From: Liolophura sinensis
Taxonomy: Eukaryota; Mollusca; Polyplacophora; Chitonida; Chitonidae
Assembly: GCF_032854445.1 (NCBI RefSeq)
Contig: NC_088301.1
Span: 40,533,187 to 40,597,186, forward strand
DNA: 64,000 nucleotides
Reading direction: 5' to 3'
Positions 12,099 to 26,423 of this stretch are shown here, piece by piece; position 1 is the stretch's first letter, and each line of letters begins with the position of its first letter. The translations under genes and the position numbers were made by a program. Below the pieces are notes generated by a model that saw only the letters and a list, made by a program, of their open reading frames with translations, was not told the origin of the DNA and searched no databases.

Positions 12099-15000
12099 AA
12101 ACAGTCTACAGACGAGATTAGTCTTCATAATACAGAACATCATTGTTATCTCCCATACACCTCAAGATTTCCCCATCAAACAGTAGGGCGGGCTGCCATT
12201 GTCATAGTGTTTGTCCTTCTTGTTAGAATGAACAGAGAAGAAAGGGTACTGGCCCTTTCTGTCAAAATCTGAGCAATTACAGCTGAAAGAAAACCAGCAC
12301 TGTCAATTTGAGATTTGTTAAATGTTGAAATTCTTCTGAATTTCGTCTGAAAATGACTGAATTAATTTCTTGACATATCAAATATATGTGAGGTTAATCT
12401 GCTAAACAGCATTCCTGTACAAAAAGATGTCTCAAAGTACATTAATTGGCATGTTGGTAAAGAAGGATATGTATCATGGAAGTCTGTGGCCTTTTGAACT
12501 GTAAACAACGCAGATGTTATAATTACAGAGGCAATATGACAGTTGTATACACATTGATCAGGATGTATAAGCTAATAACATGCATAAAGCTAACTAGGAG
12601 TATAATATAATATGTAGTATGTGAGAGAAAGAACGTAAAGAAAAAAAAAACAATGCATTTAGTAAAAATGTGAATAATTTATTAATAATGTTCAGCAACT
12701 GGAAAGAAAGAAATTAAAATTGGTTGTTTTGCATGGGATGTTAAACATCTGTTGTAATACATACATCAGTAGAAGGAAAAAAGTGCAAGACGGAAAGGAA
12801 GTCAGAGATGAAATGTGACATACTGTGGTTTGCTATTTGGCCACTGGGCCAGTCACTGGCCAATCCTCTTTCTGCATTCCGCTAATCATGGGCTGTCATA
12901 ACTCAGAATTCCGGCGGAGCTCTCCTAATGACCTGTGGTTATATATCAGGTGACACTTTTTCCTATCTTCCCAGATGTCAGCAGAGTAATCCAGATTATA
13001 TTTTTATCATTGCAGTGCTCATTTTCAGGGATTTGAGGGATTTAAAAATAATCAGATTTTTGGATGGCCCGAAGTTCCAGTGGTTAATTTGTTATCATTG
13101 TCAAGATTCTTTTTGACACGCTCCACCCAAAGGTCTCTATCTTTTATCGGACTCGCCCTGCTGGAGCATTTGTTTCACCCCTGTCTTTATAGGCAGGCTG
13201 ATAATTAAGGTCTAATATGAAATGTTCATAATTGGATGATTCACCATTTTGGACAGAGGAGATAATGCTCTTATACCTCGTCCTGGCAGCAATCTATGGA
13301 GAGAGTTGAGGAGAGGATTTTGTTTTATTTCACACAGATGTCATGGATTTCAGTTATCTTAGTAGCCACGCTAATATTTATGTTTTGTTTGTTACTACTC
13401 CTAGTGGATTCATGTGTAGGGTAGAATAGAGGTGATGTCTCTTCACTTACAATAAATACAAGTAAGTTGCTCAGGAATGAAATATTCCTCATTCTCTGTG
13501 CTCTTTTGAAGCCTGATCTTTGTGAGAATTAAGGTACAGAAGTGACTGTTGTTTGATTGTTTGGATGTAACTTCACAATGCCTGCCTATGCAAGTATAAC
13601 ATCGGACTTCATTTCACCTCCTCTGGATAAAATTTGTGCAGTAATACCGCCTGGCATAGGAAGAAGTATATTTTGGATTTATTTTTCCAATTTGAATTAA
13701 TTTCAGATCTTTCTTTGTATGATTAATTTGAGTTATCTATTATCCTTTGTGCTACCAGCAGAGCTGAGTAAGACAGACAAAATTACACTCTATTACTCTC
13801 TGATTCCAAGATGAGCCCGAGAGAATATTAAGAGCCTAATGCACAGAAGCCTTCTGCTGTTTTACACCCTCATTTTATGTACTAAATGAAAAAGATTATC
13901 CAAAAGGCGATTTGCTGCTGGTAGTTCTTACTGGCTAAGCAACGTGTTAGAGCAGTAAAAAAATTCAATTTCATTGCCTAATGTAGTGATCTGGTCAATT
14001 TAATGAGCTCTTTCAAATAAAATCCTACAAAGCCCCAAAAAGAGGTTGACGAGAGGCTTCTTTTAAACACCTAGTTTTCTTTGCTGTGATACCAACTCCA
14101 GTTTTTCTTCCAATTCCTTTTTCTGCAAGTCTACATTCCACATAACTTTATACTTCAAACTGATTCTTTTATTAATGTTCAGAATCAATCAGTGTACAAC
14201 TCCGTCATCTGATCATATTTTACTTCATACAGAGAACGTTTCAGATCAGATTCATCCCCGTAAACTTTCCTTCACTGATTTCACCCCAGGCTTACCTGCT
14301 ACTTTAAAAACTCTCTAAATCTGAAATCCTTTAAAGCCTCTAATATCTCCAGAGCTCATGTAATGTCTGACAGAATAGATAAATCAGCAGAAATAAATAG
14401 GCTATCTGTGTTCTCGTTAAGGCCTAGAGCAACTTAGAATGATTTGCTTGCCCGTGTGCATTTCATTGCACTGAAATGAAACTCTGATGACCAAAGTTTT
14501 AAAACTGCAATTTGTATCATTGATGAAATGAAAAAACAGCATGGATTTTTTTTTTGGTTTTGTTTGCACACTTTCGTCATGTACAAGGTGGTGTTAATCA
14601 GCCAAACTCGTGGACGGACTTAGCAGATTTGTCCTGCCTTATTTCACATTGAAACATCCACAGGAGAAGTGTCCTCCTTTATGCTTACGAATATTTATTT
14701 GCTTATATCGATTTGCATTTAGATGTAGGTTCCAGGGATCTTAGTTAAGACAATGTTCAGTGTATTACTCACCAGTCCAGTGTTTAATGTGGCGAGAGTG
14801 TGCGGCTTATGATGTGTTGCAAAAGTCAGAGAAGATTACTCCTTCAATTTGAAATTAATGCTGAAGGCACGGTAGGCGCTTACAGGTCAATATGGACGCT
14901 CGGTAAAGTGAGCCGTCCTTTCCTTGTCGCTTTATATCTGACAAATCTGGATCGGGGAAGTTATTGGTGTAGATTCGTGCAATGTCATTCAATGAAAAAA

Positions 15001-17550
15001 ACCTCCCCACACATATTGGACTTGAGTGGTCTTTCGTTTTCACTCCCAGATCTGTCTTCCCTTTCGCATTGAACGTGATGGGGGAGTAGTGTATTGATCT
15101 GGGATAGCTGCCATCACTCTGCTATCTCGGCAGTTTAGATGGTTATTTCCTTGCAGTTATTTGCCAGCTTTGAATTACACCAATCATCAGCTTATTGACT
15201 GAGGGACGGCGGGACCATATAAAAAGTTAAAGCAATGCAAACACATCCACTGCAAACAGCATCAAAAACAGCCCGTTAACAATAATGGACACGTGTTGAG
15301 TGGGTGCATTGACTTCTCGGAACATCACTTCCTCTGTGCCAGGTCAGAAGCCATAATAGCAGACCCCAGGCCTCACTTTTGCCACTTCTTTGAAGGCATA
15401 CGAAGTGGTCAGTAAGAGATGACCAATGATGTTTGCTTTCTCAGTGGACCTGAACCGACTTTTAAAAAACTTGAATAATGTTTAATTTTAATCACTAGTA
15501 GAGTAGAACAAACGTAAGTAATCTGCCGGTAGTCACTTTCTTAAATTACATCAGATGGATTCTTTTTCTTGTTTAAGTACTATCAATCTTTTTGTCACAT
15601 TATCTTTTCAACCAATGGCATCCTCTGGCAGTTTTTGCTCGTTATCAGCCTCATTTGTGAACTTGAAAGGGTAATATAACTGATTTTCAGCTCTGTTCAT
15701 TGAGCTGTTGCGGAGAAGAAGCTAATCAGTTATGTAAAGACACCAACCAGTATGATGCCCAAGAAGGTGGGCTGCTTTTGGCACCAGCTTCGTATAGTTA
15801 AGCTTTACACTGCAATACAATACAGCAGATTAATGGTTATTTATGGTAGGATTTCAGCTTAATACTAAGCTAAAACTGTCATTGGGAAAAATTAAGAAAA
15901 TAATAAGTCACGAAACAGCTTTATTGATATACATAACCTCGGGAAAGTGGATTATGAATGAAGACAAATTGTTTACCAGTGTTCATTAGGAGAAGGATTG
16001 TCCTTAACATGCTCTAATGTAAAGTTTCAAGAAGACTATGTTCATGACATCACACATGTTTGGCAACTGGAGATGATCATAACATAGGGTAACATTGAAA
16101 ATGAAGATGAATCCAATATATCATGTTCAATCTTCCTTTGATTGCAGGGATGGCCTTGTATAGCCTTTGGTGAATCACGTTGAGCAGTGATTTATCTTGT
16201 ACACCTGGGTACTCTCAAGTAGCATTATGACAGATAATGCAAATGTGCTTGTATTCTGATCGACCATTTGTGGGCAGAGAGCATGGATACCTAGGCCTCT
16301 ATTCTCCATGGCCACAGCGTTTTGTGTGGCCAACCTGCATGGTTAGCCAAATGGTCCAAAGAGGGGATTTTCTGATTGGTGATGATGTGGCTGATAATTT
16401 GACCTCAAAACAAATGATGCACACAATCTTTTGCGGGTGGAATTCTGATAACATTGACATCAAACAGGTCTTTTGTTGCTTATCTCTTCATTCATTTGTT
16501 GAGCCCTCTAACCTGTCCATGTCTAAGACTAGGTGCCAGTAGATAATATTGATTTTTTGTTAATTATGCTTCAGATAATTTGCTGTGAGGTCATCTTACT
16601 TTAGGGCCAATAGAAATTGAGACCATCTCAGAGAAAGGCAGACTAACCTGTTATTAGCTTTGAACCTCTAGAAATTGTTTGATGTGAACCAGTCTCGCGG
16701 TCAACTGCAGACAAAACAACAACAATATTTACGCCCACTGACTTTTGTAAAGCAAGGAATCATGAAGACACTGTTGCACCATTGCTATGCCAAGAGGCAA
16801 ATAGCATCAATAAGAAACTGCTAATGTTCTTGTTACATGTGAAAAGCACCATTATTGCTCTGAACTGGGTTGGACTGGTGAAAAAGGTAATCATTCTGTG
16901 TCATCTATCGTTTGCCTAAAGGCGTCAGAGTTTATTTGGAAATGATGGAACGACATCAAAGAATAAGGCTCAAAGATTATGATGGCGCTAACATTTCTTG
17001 CGGGCAGGAAATTTTCTGTTTGCTTGTCATCGTTTTGCTGGCTATTTTCTGCCATTCATCATATTCTATATTGAGGTTTGAAGCATCATTACAAAGATTT
17101 CTAGTGATATATTGAAATATGATAGAAATGCAGAAAAAAATTAGTGGCATTTTGTGAGATGTCAGTATTTCATTTGTCCATGTAATTGTAGGCTTTGCTG
17201 CCCACCATCTTGGCACAGCTGCCCCGGGTTCCGTTTAGAAACAGCAATATTAAACCATGGTGGGCTAATTTCCATTTGTCCAACTCTCTTAGAAAACAGA
17301 AGGTGCCAATCATCAACAACCAATTCTGTGAGAAGCCTCTTTGTAGTCTAGTATTGGGCATTCCTTTTCCGGAAATATTTTAATTGCAATTTAAGATTTA
17401 GTGTGAAAATTACCACATCAAGTGAAACCTAGATGATTACATGCAAGATTGAAGTTACAGTGAATAAATTGTTTGTATAGATTCTGTGAATCAGTAAGTG
17501 TATTAAATATGCAGAATAAGGTCAAAGAAAAAATAATATTTTAGTGTTTG

Positions 17551-17574
17551 TTTTTTTTTTTTGTTTTTTTTTTT
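17551..17574. repeat. Poly-T with one G interruption
   Basis: Twelve T, a G, then eleven T. This may be a homopolymer or the A-tail of a lost retroelement on the minus strand; no element body is visible beside it. Confidence 0.9.
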
Positions 17575-18245
17575 CATTATTTTTAATATTGAGGACCTGA
17601 TGCATGATGCATGATGTAGGGCTGTGTCACTGATCTTTCCTCATTTCAAGTGGGTCCTGCGGCCTGTTGCATCATTCTTCAAAAGGGGATTTGTCAGTCA
17701 AAGTCTGAGTGGTAATACACAGTTATTTCCTTTTGCAATTTTAAGCCTTCATGACCATAATATACATGTACATGTGGGTGGTTGAATCCTCAGTGTTTTG
17801 GGAACTGTTTTTTTTTCTAAGGATGATGAAACAAGGGTTTCTATTATAACAGCTTCATGTTAATATGAATCTGTATGAACCACAAAAGTATTGTGAGGGA
17901 CCAGCGCTGAAGGCTGAGGTCAGTATTAGTCTTCAGCGATCAATAATTATCACTTTCTGCTGCAATTTTGGTACTTAGAACATCTTTTCCATGCCTATTT
18001 TTTGAGAGGGAGTGCTGTGAATCAGTTGTGTCCTCCATTCTGCTGAGCCAGTATATGTAACAGTTGCTGTCTTGGAGCAGCAAAATGGGCAGCAGATGAG
18101 AAGCTGGTTTTAAATGGACGCCTGTTTTGTCCAAGAAAGCTTTAGGCCATGAGATCTGTCAGGTTCATGTGACAAGGTTTGACCAATCACACTGTAGGAA
18201 GCTCAAGACATACAGTTATGTAATATATGTTTTTGTTTGTTGCAG

Positions 18246-18342
18246 AGCTTGTCGTCCTACAGCTGTAGAAAAGAAGAAGTCATAATAGTGTTAGAAGTGT
18301 CAGGTTGACACCTTGTTGGATATTTTACCATTCGCACTCCAG
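18246..18342 (+). other. Candidate internal non-coding exon
   Basis: A T-rich tract ending GTTTGTTGCAG at 18245 and a consensus CCAG|GTAAGT donor bound 97 nt, a normal internal exon size. All three forward frames contain stops, so if real it is a UTR or lncRNA exon. It lies 41 kb upstream of the plexin coding exon on the same strand and could be an alternative 5' UTR exon of that gene. The evidence is splice consensus only. Confidence 0.3.
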
Positions 18343-21210
18343 GTAAGTGTTAAATCCCAGGAGGTAATTTAATGTGTGCTGTGACACTTTCATGTCTATT
18401 AAATAATGACCACATCCTATTGCAGATCAAAGTGTATACCTACAACTGATAATTCTTGTAATAAATTGTATACTAAGAAGAGTTCAGTGTTAAGATTGAT
18501 ATCTAATAATGTATTATATAGCTATATAGAAGCATATTTGATTTATCCAAGAAAGTTAAGCTCCAGGGGCTACCAAGTCATGTTTCATCCAATTTGTTCA
18601 TGATTTTGTGATTTGAGGTTATTCTGTATTTGTCCATGATTTTAGCCCTTTTGTGGGATGGTCAGAATAGTGTGACCGCACTGACACCACTGTTCATCAG
18701 GTGTCCAACTGTGTTGGAATCAACAAGAGTATTGTGGAAATAGATGTGAAATTGAGAACTTTGGATAGGTTTTCTCAATAGAACCCTCTCCCCTGCTTTC
18801 TTTTCTCAGTATGATTGTAGGAGTTCTGCACATGTTCATTAGATACCCCCTAGTGGGTCTTACACGTGTATGCAGGCATTCTTGAAGAAATTGCTGTGCC
18901 TTTCAGAACGTTTTCAGCCATTTTTTTCTATTATATCCCTCTTAATACTTTTGTGTCAAGTTGCAAGAAGGTAAAAAGTTGTCTGATGAACTCAGTGAGA
19001 GGATTTTTTAACTGTCTCTCATGCTAAAGGGGCCATTGCCTGACAACAGACTTGTTAAAACCTGTCTGGGAGGACTAGATAGGGCCATGCAGCACAAGAA
19101 GCTGTTGTTCTGTCTGTCAATGGCCTCAGGGTATCTCCGACATGTGGATGTCTTTATAGCAGCCATTCAGATACTCTTAATGATTTAGTGAATCTGTTTA
19201 TTATCTGCAGACTAGAGTCTGGATTTACACTGAACTGATTTGTAGTGGTTATTTTAAGGATGGACCTTCTTTGCTGTAAACATCTCTCTCAGCATGGGGA
19301 ATCAGGCCACCAGGAAATACATCCCGTCACATTTCAAAATTTAGCTTTGTTTATCTCTGCTTTGCGTAACCAAGAGGGGTTGGGAAACAAGAAATATTGA
19401 TTGATCTGATCTAATGTCTACTTATAAGCTTTAAACAAAAGCACCAAGGAGTAAACATAAAATTTCCGCTGATTAACGTTGTTTTTGTGATTGCTTGTGA
19501 AGTTGCAGATAGTTGTTCAGGAAAGCACAGGCTTACATAGCTGTGTGAGTCATTTACGGCGAGGAATTATGCAGTGTGCATATTTTTTTTCTGTCATTTG
19601 TAAGGAATTGCATTGAAACAATGCAAGCTGGACACCTCACTTTGTAAGCATGGTGTGAAGCATTCAGTCTTCTCTCAACTCGACATGCGAAATTTCGAGC
19701 ATGTGTGTTTGAAGCTCACTACTATCGTGTTAACAGACTTCCTGTAGTTAGAATAATTTTTCTTTTTGCCCAGCAGAACACCCAGGTGCTCTGATGGCTC
19801 GTTTTATTCCCCATGTGACACTGTTGTTATCTTATTGACTTTGAGGACGGTGCCTTACCAGGTAGGGGTCTGTTCTTGCGTCTCTGTCTGACAGTGTGTG
19901 CTGATCATTAGGCAAGATGAACTGCTTCAGGTCCTGATCCACAATATGAAATTGGGATAATATTTGAATAATGTGTGTCACCACAAACGGTTTATCTGTC
20001 AGTCGCGCCTGCACAGAGAGAATCTACAGTCTGACCTTGCCAAGCTGCCTGACCTCTGCCTCTATGTGGGACAAATTCAGATAAATATTCCACATTTGTC
20101 AAAGGACAACCAGCAGTCTTGCAAGTGTAATGGGACATGCGTCCATTGTTGTGACTGGATCCATTATTGCCGCAAATGTGGGAGCTCACCCAGAACACTG
20201 GTCACCCAGGGGAAAGGGTCTCCAGCAGGCAAGGGTCAACCCCAGTGCTGTGGCCTGCTGTTCAGGTACCCCAGGTTATTTTGACAACGGTTGATCATTA
20301 TCATGTCACTTCAAGGCTGATGAAGGAGATTTCACCCCAGGTCTTGCTGATTTGGTTAAACCCAGCAGTAAACTAAGGAATTCAGGAGGCTACACTTATT
20401 GGGAAGCAGTGACATCATAGCAAGATTGCATTTTTGCAGCCAGCAGAAGATGGTTTCCTTGTTTCATTTTTTCATTTTCTTTCTTCCTCTCTGTATCACT
20501 TTTAATGTGAAAAAGAACTGTAAGGAATCGACCACAAAACTTTACAGGATATGTTGCTGCAAATTCTACTAGACCTAAGTGGATCATTTTTTTCCGGCGA
20601 TGTCCCCAATACTTGATTGCATTTGTGCAATTATGCAGGCTTGTGGAATGCCGGGCCTGGTCCTTACATCAAGCATGGTTGAACGCTCTCCGTGTGGAGG
20701 CATTTTAATGGTAGTTGAAAACAACTGCTGCACTCATTGCCACTTCACATGTTGAATGGCCCAGTCATTGACAGCTGCAAATTGGTTAATGATAGAGCCC
20801 TGGTTAAAATGAGCCGCCACAAAAAGTTGTCTAATTACCAGCTATTATGGCTTTCTGTGAACAGCAGGAAAATGGTGACAATAGTCCTTGCTCTGGCTGT
20901 CAACATCACCATCAGCCCTTCGCCAGGGCTTACAGAAGTCTGTAACAAGAGAAGTGGAAGCTAGATACAAATGAGCAAGGCTTTTTTTGTCATAGAAACC
21001 AAGAGCCCACATCACACAACCAACATGATGAGCCAATTTAGCATACCCACAGAAGTATTTGTAGTTAATATACTGACTTGTCCCGACCCAGCATTATGTA
21101 CTTGAGTGGTCTGTTCCCAGGTGTGATGCCATTTTTTAAAGCACCCATCAACTGACCACTGTTTCGCTTGTGAGAAATTCCTCTGCGTGGTACTAAATGC
21201 CCGACTACTT

Positions 21211-21238
21211 TAATGAATAAATTAATGAATAAATGAAT
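21211..21238. repeat. AATGAATA-type simple repeat
   Basis: TAATGAATAAATTAATGAAT followed by AAATGAAT. The form resembles the AATAAA-type tails of the SINE copies in this window, but no SINE body precedes it clearly. Confidence 0.7.
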
Positions 21239-21477
21239 ATAGTGATATATGCTTTTAGGTGCTAATGTTAATACATGTATGGTTATAACTTTGGGCTTTG
21301 CTGAATCCTTGAGACTGCATGGATCATGGGGATTGTTGCATCCTACATGTATCTACATCTTAAATTTAGTCATTTAAATTTGAAAATGTGTGTTGCACAG
21401 GAGTTTTTCAGATTTCATTGAAAGGTAACATATTGTCAAGTACATACCAAGTGCATCACTGGTCAGGGGCTGCTTAC

Positions 21478-21492
21478 AACAACAACAACAAA
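21478..21492. repeat. CAA microsatellite
   Basis: About five CAA/ACA units followed by AAACA. Short simple repeat. Confidence 0.85.
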
Positions 21493-23324
21493 ACATTAGG
21501 AACTACAGAATGAAAATGAAGCAAGAAGTTGCAGTGAACACTGAATGCTATCTTCTGTGTTTATGTTTAAGGCTTTTTGTTGGATGGTTTGTTGTTTCTT
21601 ATTTTGTCTGATCATAGTATGTGGTTGAAATATAAGTTATACACTTGTTTCTATGCAGAGGCCAGTTTTGTGAGGTAGTTTTCACAGTGGGTGGTCAACG
21701 TTCTTATGTGATATAAATTATATACAATTCTCTTTTCTCAGGAGTCAAAAAATAACACCTTTATATGTTGAACATAAAAAAGCTGACAATGAAGAATGTA
21801 TGCTTTTTTTTTAGTCTGAGAGTTTTACCACCTGGCATCTCTCCAACTGAAAACGCTTATGGGCTCTGTCATGGCTCTGTATTCATAAAACAGTGACATG
21901 TGCATCAACATATTAAGTAAAATTCAACACATTTTTTTTATTTGGATAGATCTAAAAGTTCAAGTAAAAATGGCTTAGAGTGATGAACATTGTGGAATTT
22001 TTGTTGTCCAGTTAAATAATACATGTATATGCTTCTGGTGTTTGCCATGATTGTTTTTGCCACTTTGTACTGTGTTGCAGAAGTTAAAATTTGATACATT
22101 TTGTAAAAAATAAAGAAAACTAGAAAATCCTGTTTGCTTGTTTGGTAATGTTTGTAAATGTAGGAATTTAACCTGAGGTTAAGTCTTAGCAATGTTATAT
22201 ATGTTTTTGTATTACATTGTCACGATATTCATCCTTTAATACTTACACTCCGATTTTTAATATCCTTTTCTTGTGCCCAGTTAAGATAAAATTGCATTAA
22301 ACATTTTCATAGAGAAAAATATGTTTTGTAGATTGAGTTAAATATGCATACTTACAACTCAATCCGTGGATATATATAGGTAGTAAGGTTGATGCTGGAG
22401 TGATGTTCAGAAATTTGCATGTCATATCTTCTCAGATTAGTTAGTTAGTCCTGAGAAAAGAGGTTAAGCTTTGATGAATACCAATCTCTTGCCAGTGATG
22501 TCTGGCACTGTCAGAAAAGGCATCCATCTTAAGGGGCTGTAACTGAATTCAAACACATGTGGGTATCACTATGGTGCATTTGTCTGAGGAGAAACCTGTA
22601 GTTGATGAATGGCCACAGCTATAAAGCTTGGTCCTGGCTATTTACTGGTCATACTCAAGAGATTTGTATCTCTGTCTCTCCAATACATGTGTGATATTGT
22701 TGCCTTCAGCATATGTGTTCTCCAACGAAATATGCATTAATGTATGCAGCCTTTCTCGCATTGATGACTGGCATTTTAGTGAGTGCTACATCAACATGAA
22801 ATCTACCCAGGGCTTGCATGGGAAGTAGACTGACTGCAGCACTTCCAGTTTTATGCAGGTTACATACCTGAATTCATACATTTAGTGCCCACTGTGGAAC
22901 ATGCTTGGTAAGTGAAGTGAAACATCCAGAATTTACTGTATATGTACTTTGAATAGCTTAAAAACGTGGTTTGGTGGTAAAACTTAAATGATATTGAATA
23001 TAACCATGTATGATGATCATTCCAGAAGGTTACACTTTGTTAGTTACAAGGGCATGCACACGCACGAGTTAGATCTTGGGCCTTGAACATATTCATGGGT
23101 ATTCATGATAAAGCAGTGTCACACTGCTGAAGGTCATGCAAAGTCACAATGTCTCTTTAGTCAGATCTAGAAACCACTTCATATGATTACTTGTCATTTA
23201 CTAGATCAGAAGTAGCAACTACTTTCATTATATGTCCTGTTCATCCCATCAAAGTCTGATTTAAGTATTTTAGGAATTAGTCATGGCATTTGTTCATTCC
23301 CCTCTCTCCCTGCTTGTCATTCAT

Positions 23325-23365
23325 CCACCACCCCCAGCCCCAGCCCCACCCCCACCACCACCCAG
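23325..23365. repeat. C-rich low-complexity tract
   Basis: CCACC/CCCAG/CCCCAC units in an otherwise AT-rich neighbourhood; the minus strand has runs of four to five G and could form a quadruplex. Confidence 0.7.
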
Positions 23366-23453
23366 CTCATTCCATATAGGCCAGTTGACAGTGCTCATGT
23401 GACCATTGCGCAGTCAAGGTTCATTGAAGACCAATGTGGTGTGCGTGTTTGTC

Positions 23454-23479
23454 AAGGACTTCTGCAAAAGTTTCTTTAA
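23454..23479. repeat. 26-bp direct repeat, copy 1
   Basis: The 26 nt beginning AAGGACTTCTGCAAAAG are identical to 24643-24668, 1189 bp away. Flanking sequence is not shared beyond a few bases. This is too long for a target-site duplication; an ancient dispersed-repeat fragment is the simplest reading. Confidence 0.85.
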
Positions 23480-24642
23480 CTTGCCAAAAGACTGTGGTTT
23501 ACTCCTGCAGTCAGACACGCGTCGTCAGACAGACCATCAGATGTAGATGTAGTTAATGACATGTCAGTTGTAAAATCTACTAGATGTTACTTCAGTGAGA
23601 CTGGTTGTCATGATATGTCTGAAATATTGCCAGCATGGTATCAAACCGTAATTATTCATCCAGTCAGTGAGATTGGTAGGACTTAACAGTTCAGCGTACC
23701 ATATGGTATAAGCTTTGCTTACAAATCCCACAGTGAAATTTACAACCTACAAAAATTCTCAGGTGACGTAATATAAGTTTGTTCTGTGCCGTAGACATAT
23801 ACATGACATCTTTACTGGAAAATTTTTCTGCAAAGTACTTTCAAGTCTTTGAGCTATATTTCTTCTAGCAGCATGGAAATAGTGCTGTAAGATTTGTTAT
23901 CTTTTTCTTACATCTAAAAGCGGAAGGTAAATAAAAACAGTAATTGGATGCCTGCCCTCTGCAAGACATCTAAATGAGATTGTAAACTACTCTATCTTCC
24001 CTACTACCTATTCATCTTCAGGAAGGAAAAAAGTGATAGGGAAAAGCTCTAGCCAAGGTTCAGACTGATAGTCGTCATGGAGGCAGACATATGATGTATG
24101 GAAACCCTGGAGCTTCTTGACTGCCTAGAGTTCACCAAGTTTCACCGGAGTTCAGACCTTGTTGCAAATACCTCACCACAGGGCCTACATGTGCGTTATA
24201 GATAGTGTTGAAAAGTCTCTAGAGCACTGATAACAACAATTACACCATTAAATCTTTTAGTCTTGCTTCAGATTTTTGGCATGAGCAAGCAGACTCCACT
24301 GTGAAGAGACTGGAGGTTGTTTGCCCATGAAGTTTGGTACTTGTACATCTAGATCTGAAAGTTTTCCATGCTTGATTTTATCTCTCTATTGAGAGAGGAT
24401 TAAGATGGAGTGACTTTCTGTGCTCCATTTCTGGTGTGTTCTCACTGGCTCTGTGGTTATACTTGTTCATGAGCATAGAATTAATGCTGAAGATCTTTCT
24501 CTTCCATGCCTAAAATCAATTGACTATGCTTGCAGCTTGTGACTAAAATCCCCTTCCCTAATTAACCTGTTTTTCCCAGTAACCAAACACTTTGCAGCAA
24601 AGCCAAATCCTATGCCTAGACATCTTAAGCACACATTTTCCA

Positions 24643-24668
24643 AAGGACTTCTGCAAAAGTTTCTTTAA
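24643..24668. repeat. 26-bp direct repeat, copy 2
   Basis: Exact match to 23454-23479 in the same orientation. Confidence 0.85.
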
Positions 24669-26423
24669 ACGAGGCATGGTTTAGCCTTTTTGCCTGGTGG
24701 TGTCCGGTACCTCTCTGTCCATTGGTTGTTAGAGACAACACTTTGCTTTGGAGGGGGCAATTTACTCAGCTAACAAATCGCAAGTATCTGAATGGCTTTT
24801 TGTTTAAAAAGATCCAATCAATGGCAAAGTAGCGCTTGATTGGACAGATTCTCTTGTCTTTTATGTTCAGAGAAAACACAAGGTGGTAGAAATCTAATTT
24901 TCCCCTTCAGTATGGCCTGTAAGTGTGGCTAGTGTTTTCTCTATTGATTGCCTTCACTTCCTAGCAAATTCTCTCTTAGCTGGATATGCGTAATTTAAGG
25001 AACAAAGATTCAGTGTAATCCTGTTAATGAAGAATTGTAAAGTCCTTTCCGACATCAATTTGGCAGACTTATACATGCAACAGATTCAGCTTTGAGCTGA
25101 AAGATCAAGCAAAATCTCTTTATGCGTCTCTGTATTTTTTCTGTCTTCTTTTTCCATGTTCATGTTGACAGATTGATCGTAGCAGATTGGGTTGGGTAGC
25201 ATTGGAAAAGTTTAAAAAGGAGGTTGTTTGTGCGGAGAGAAGGAACAATCTGTATATGTATGTATTCATGGCAAGCACAAATTCCCGAGTTATTGTAGTC
25301 AAAGTAAAAATATTGTTCTGAATACACTTTCAAAGATATCTCTAGAAAACAGATTGTAAGGGTCATTTTAACCACAATATTTGTTTCCGAGGGTCAACAT
25401 GTGATAGATGAGTAAATTTTAGGGAGATCCTGCCTCAAAGGTTTATCCTTTCTATCTTGATACAGTCCACTTTCTCTTTTATTGATTGCATTCCAATTTA
25501 TTGTCCACCAGACAGAGCAGAAATTGGTTGCTAAATTTTGTCAATACAAAAGCCCCATCGTGAAAAACGGCTGATACCAGCAATACGTAATGCTTTATTC
25601 GATTGAAGTATGCTGCTGGAGATGTTAGAGGTTTTACCATGTGATTTCATGTTTTCAAGTTATTGGAAATGCCCTTGTGACCTTTGCTGTTTTCTCTGAG
25701 GCAACAGCTAAAATATTTAACTTACTATGGCTTCCAGGTTTGGCAGAAACAAATTCAATAGAAATGAATTGAACAAATGTGATATTGGCCACGCAGTTGT
25801 GATTTATTTACTTTTTGCCTCGGCAAACTACAAGAGTTGATATTGAATTGAACACATCAGATTTTGGAGTTTATCATAGCGTGTGTCAGTACATCATACA
25901 GGTCACAGCTGCAAGGAACTTCCTGGAAGCTAAGATTCCTGATAATATATTTTTTTGTGTTCCCTTTTTTCAGTATTTAAAGTAATGGTTGTTGTTCTTT
26001 ACAATTTCTGAGGCCTGGCTTTTAATTTTGGGAAATTCCTTCCTCGTTATTTATTTCCCAGAGCATTATTTTTTATGCAATAAACCTAATGCTAAACTTA
26101 AAGACAGAGAAACTATATTTTAGCCATTTGGGTTAGGAATATTAGTATTTTGCATTGAAACTGAGCACATAGTATTCTTTTTAGTGAGATAGTAAGATTT
26201 ATCAAGTTACTTCGTGAGGTTCGTGGCTATGGGTAATGTTGTTGCCACATGCATGATTGTAGACTTGGAATAATAGATATAAGATGTATGTGATTCATTA
26301 GTTCATTGGTTGTTATAGGCCTACTTTTAGATTTGTATGAAGGGTGGGAGTACAACATGTCAAATACGAATGTATCTACAGTGTGTCAGTTGCAAATGGT
26401 TAAATAAATAGTTTTTCACATTT

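Larger units (their letters stand above)
5779..18245. other. Non-coding stretch with simple repeats
   Basis: The longest frame (minus, 8823-9206, 127 codons) resembles no family I know and has no splice context. Contents are the 21-bp duplication, a G-rich tract, the G19 run, the CT microsatellite and a poly-T. A weak exon-like string (11196-11248, donor ACAG|GTAAGG) was seen but not called. Confidence 0.65.
18343..26423. other. Non-coding stretch with dispersed short repeats
   Basis: No frame over 106 codons and none recognisable. It holds the two copies of the 26-bp direct repeat, the C-rich tract, and the CAA and AATGAATA simple repeats. A weak exon-like string lies at 22859-22907 (TATGCAG acceptor, CTTG|GTAAGT donor). 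Confidence 0.65.

Noticed and set aside
14283-14330. Minus-strand donor GCAG|GTAAGC with a possible acceptor
   Set aside because: The acceptor is poor and there is no coding or partner exon.
22628-22700. CATACTCAAGAGATTT, resembling a SINE block
   Set aside because: Only this short block matches; the neighbouring SINE blocks are absent.
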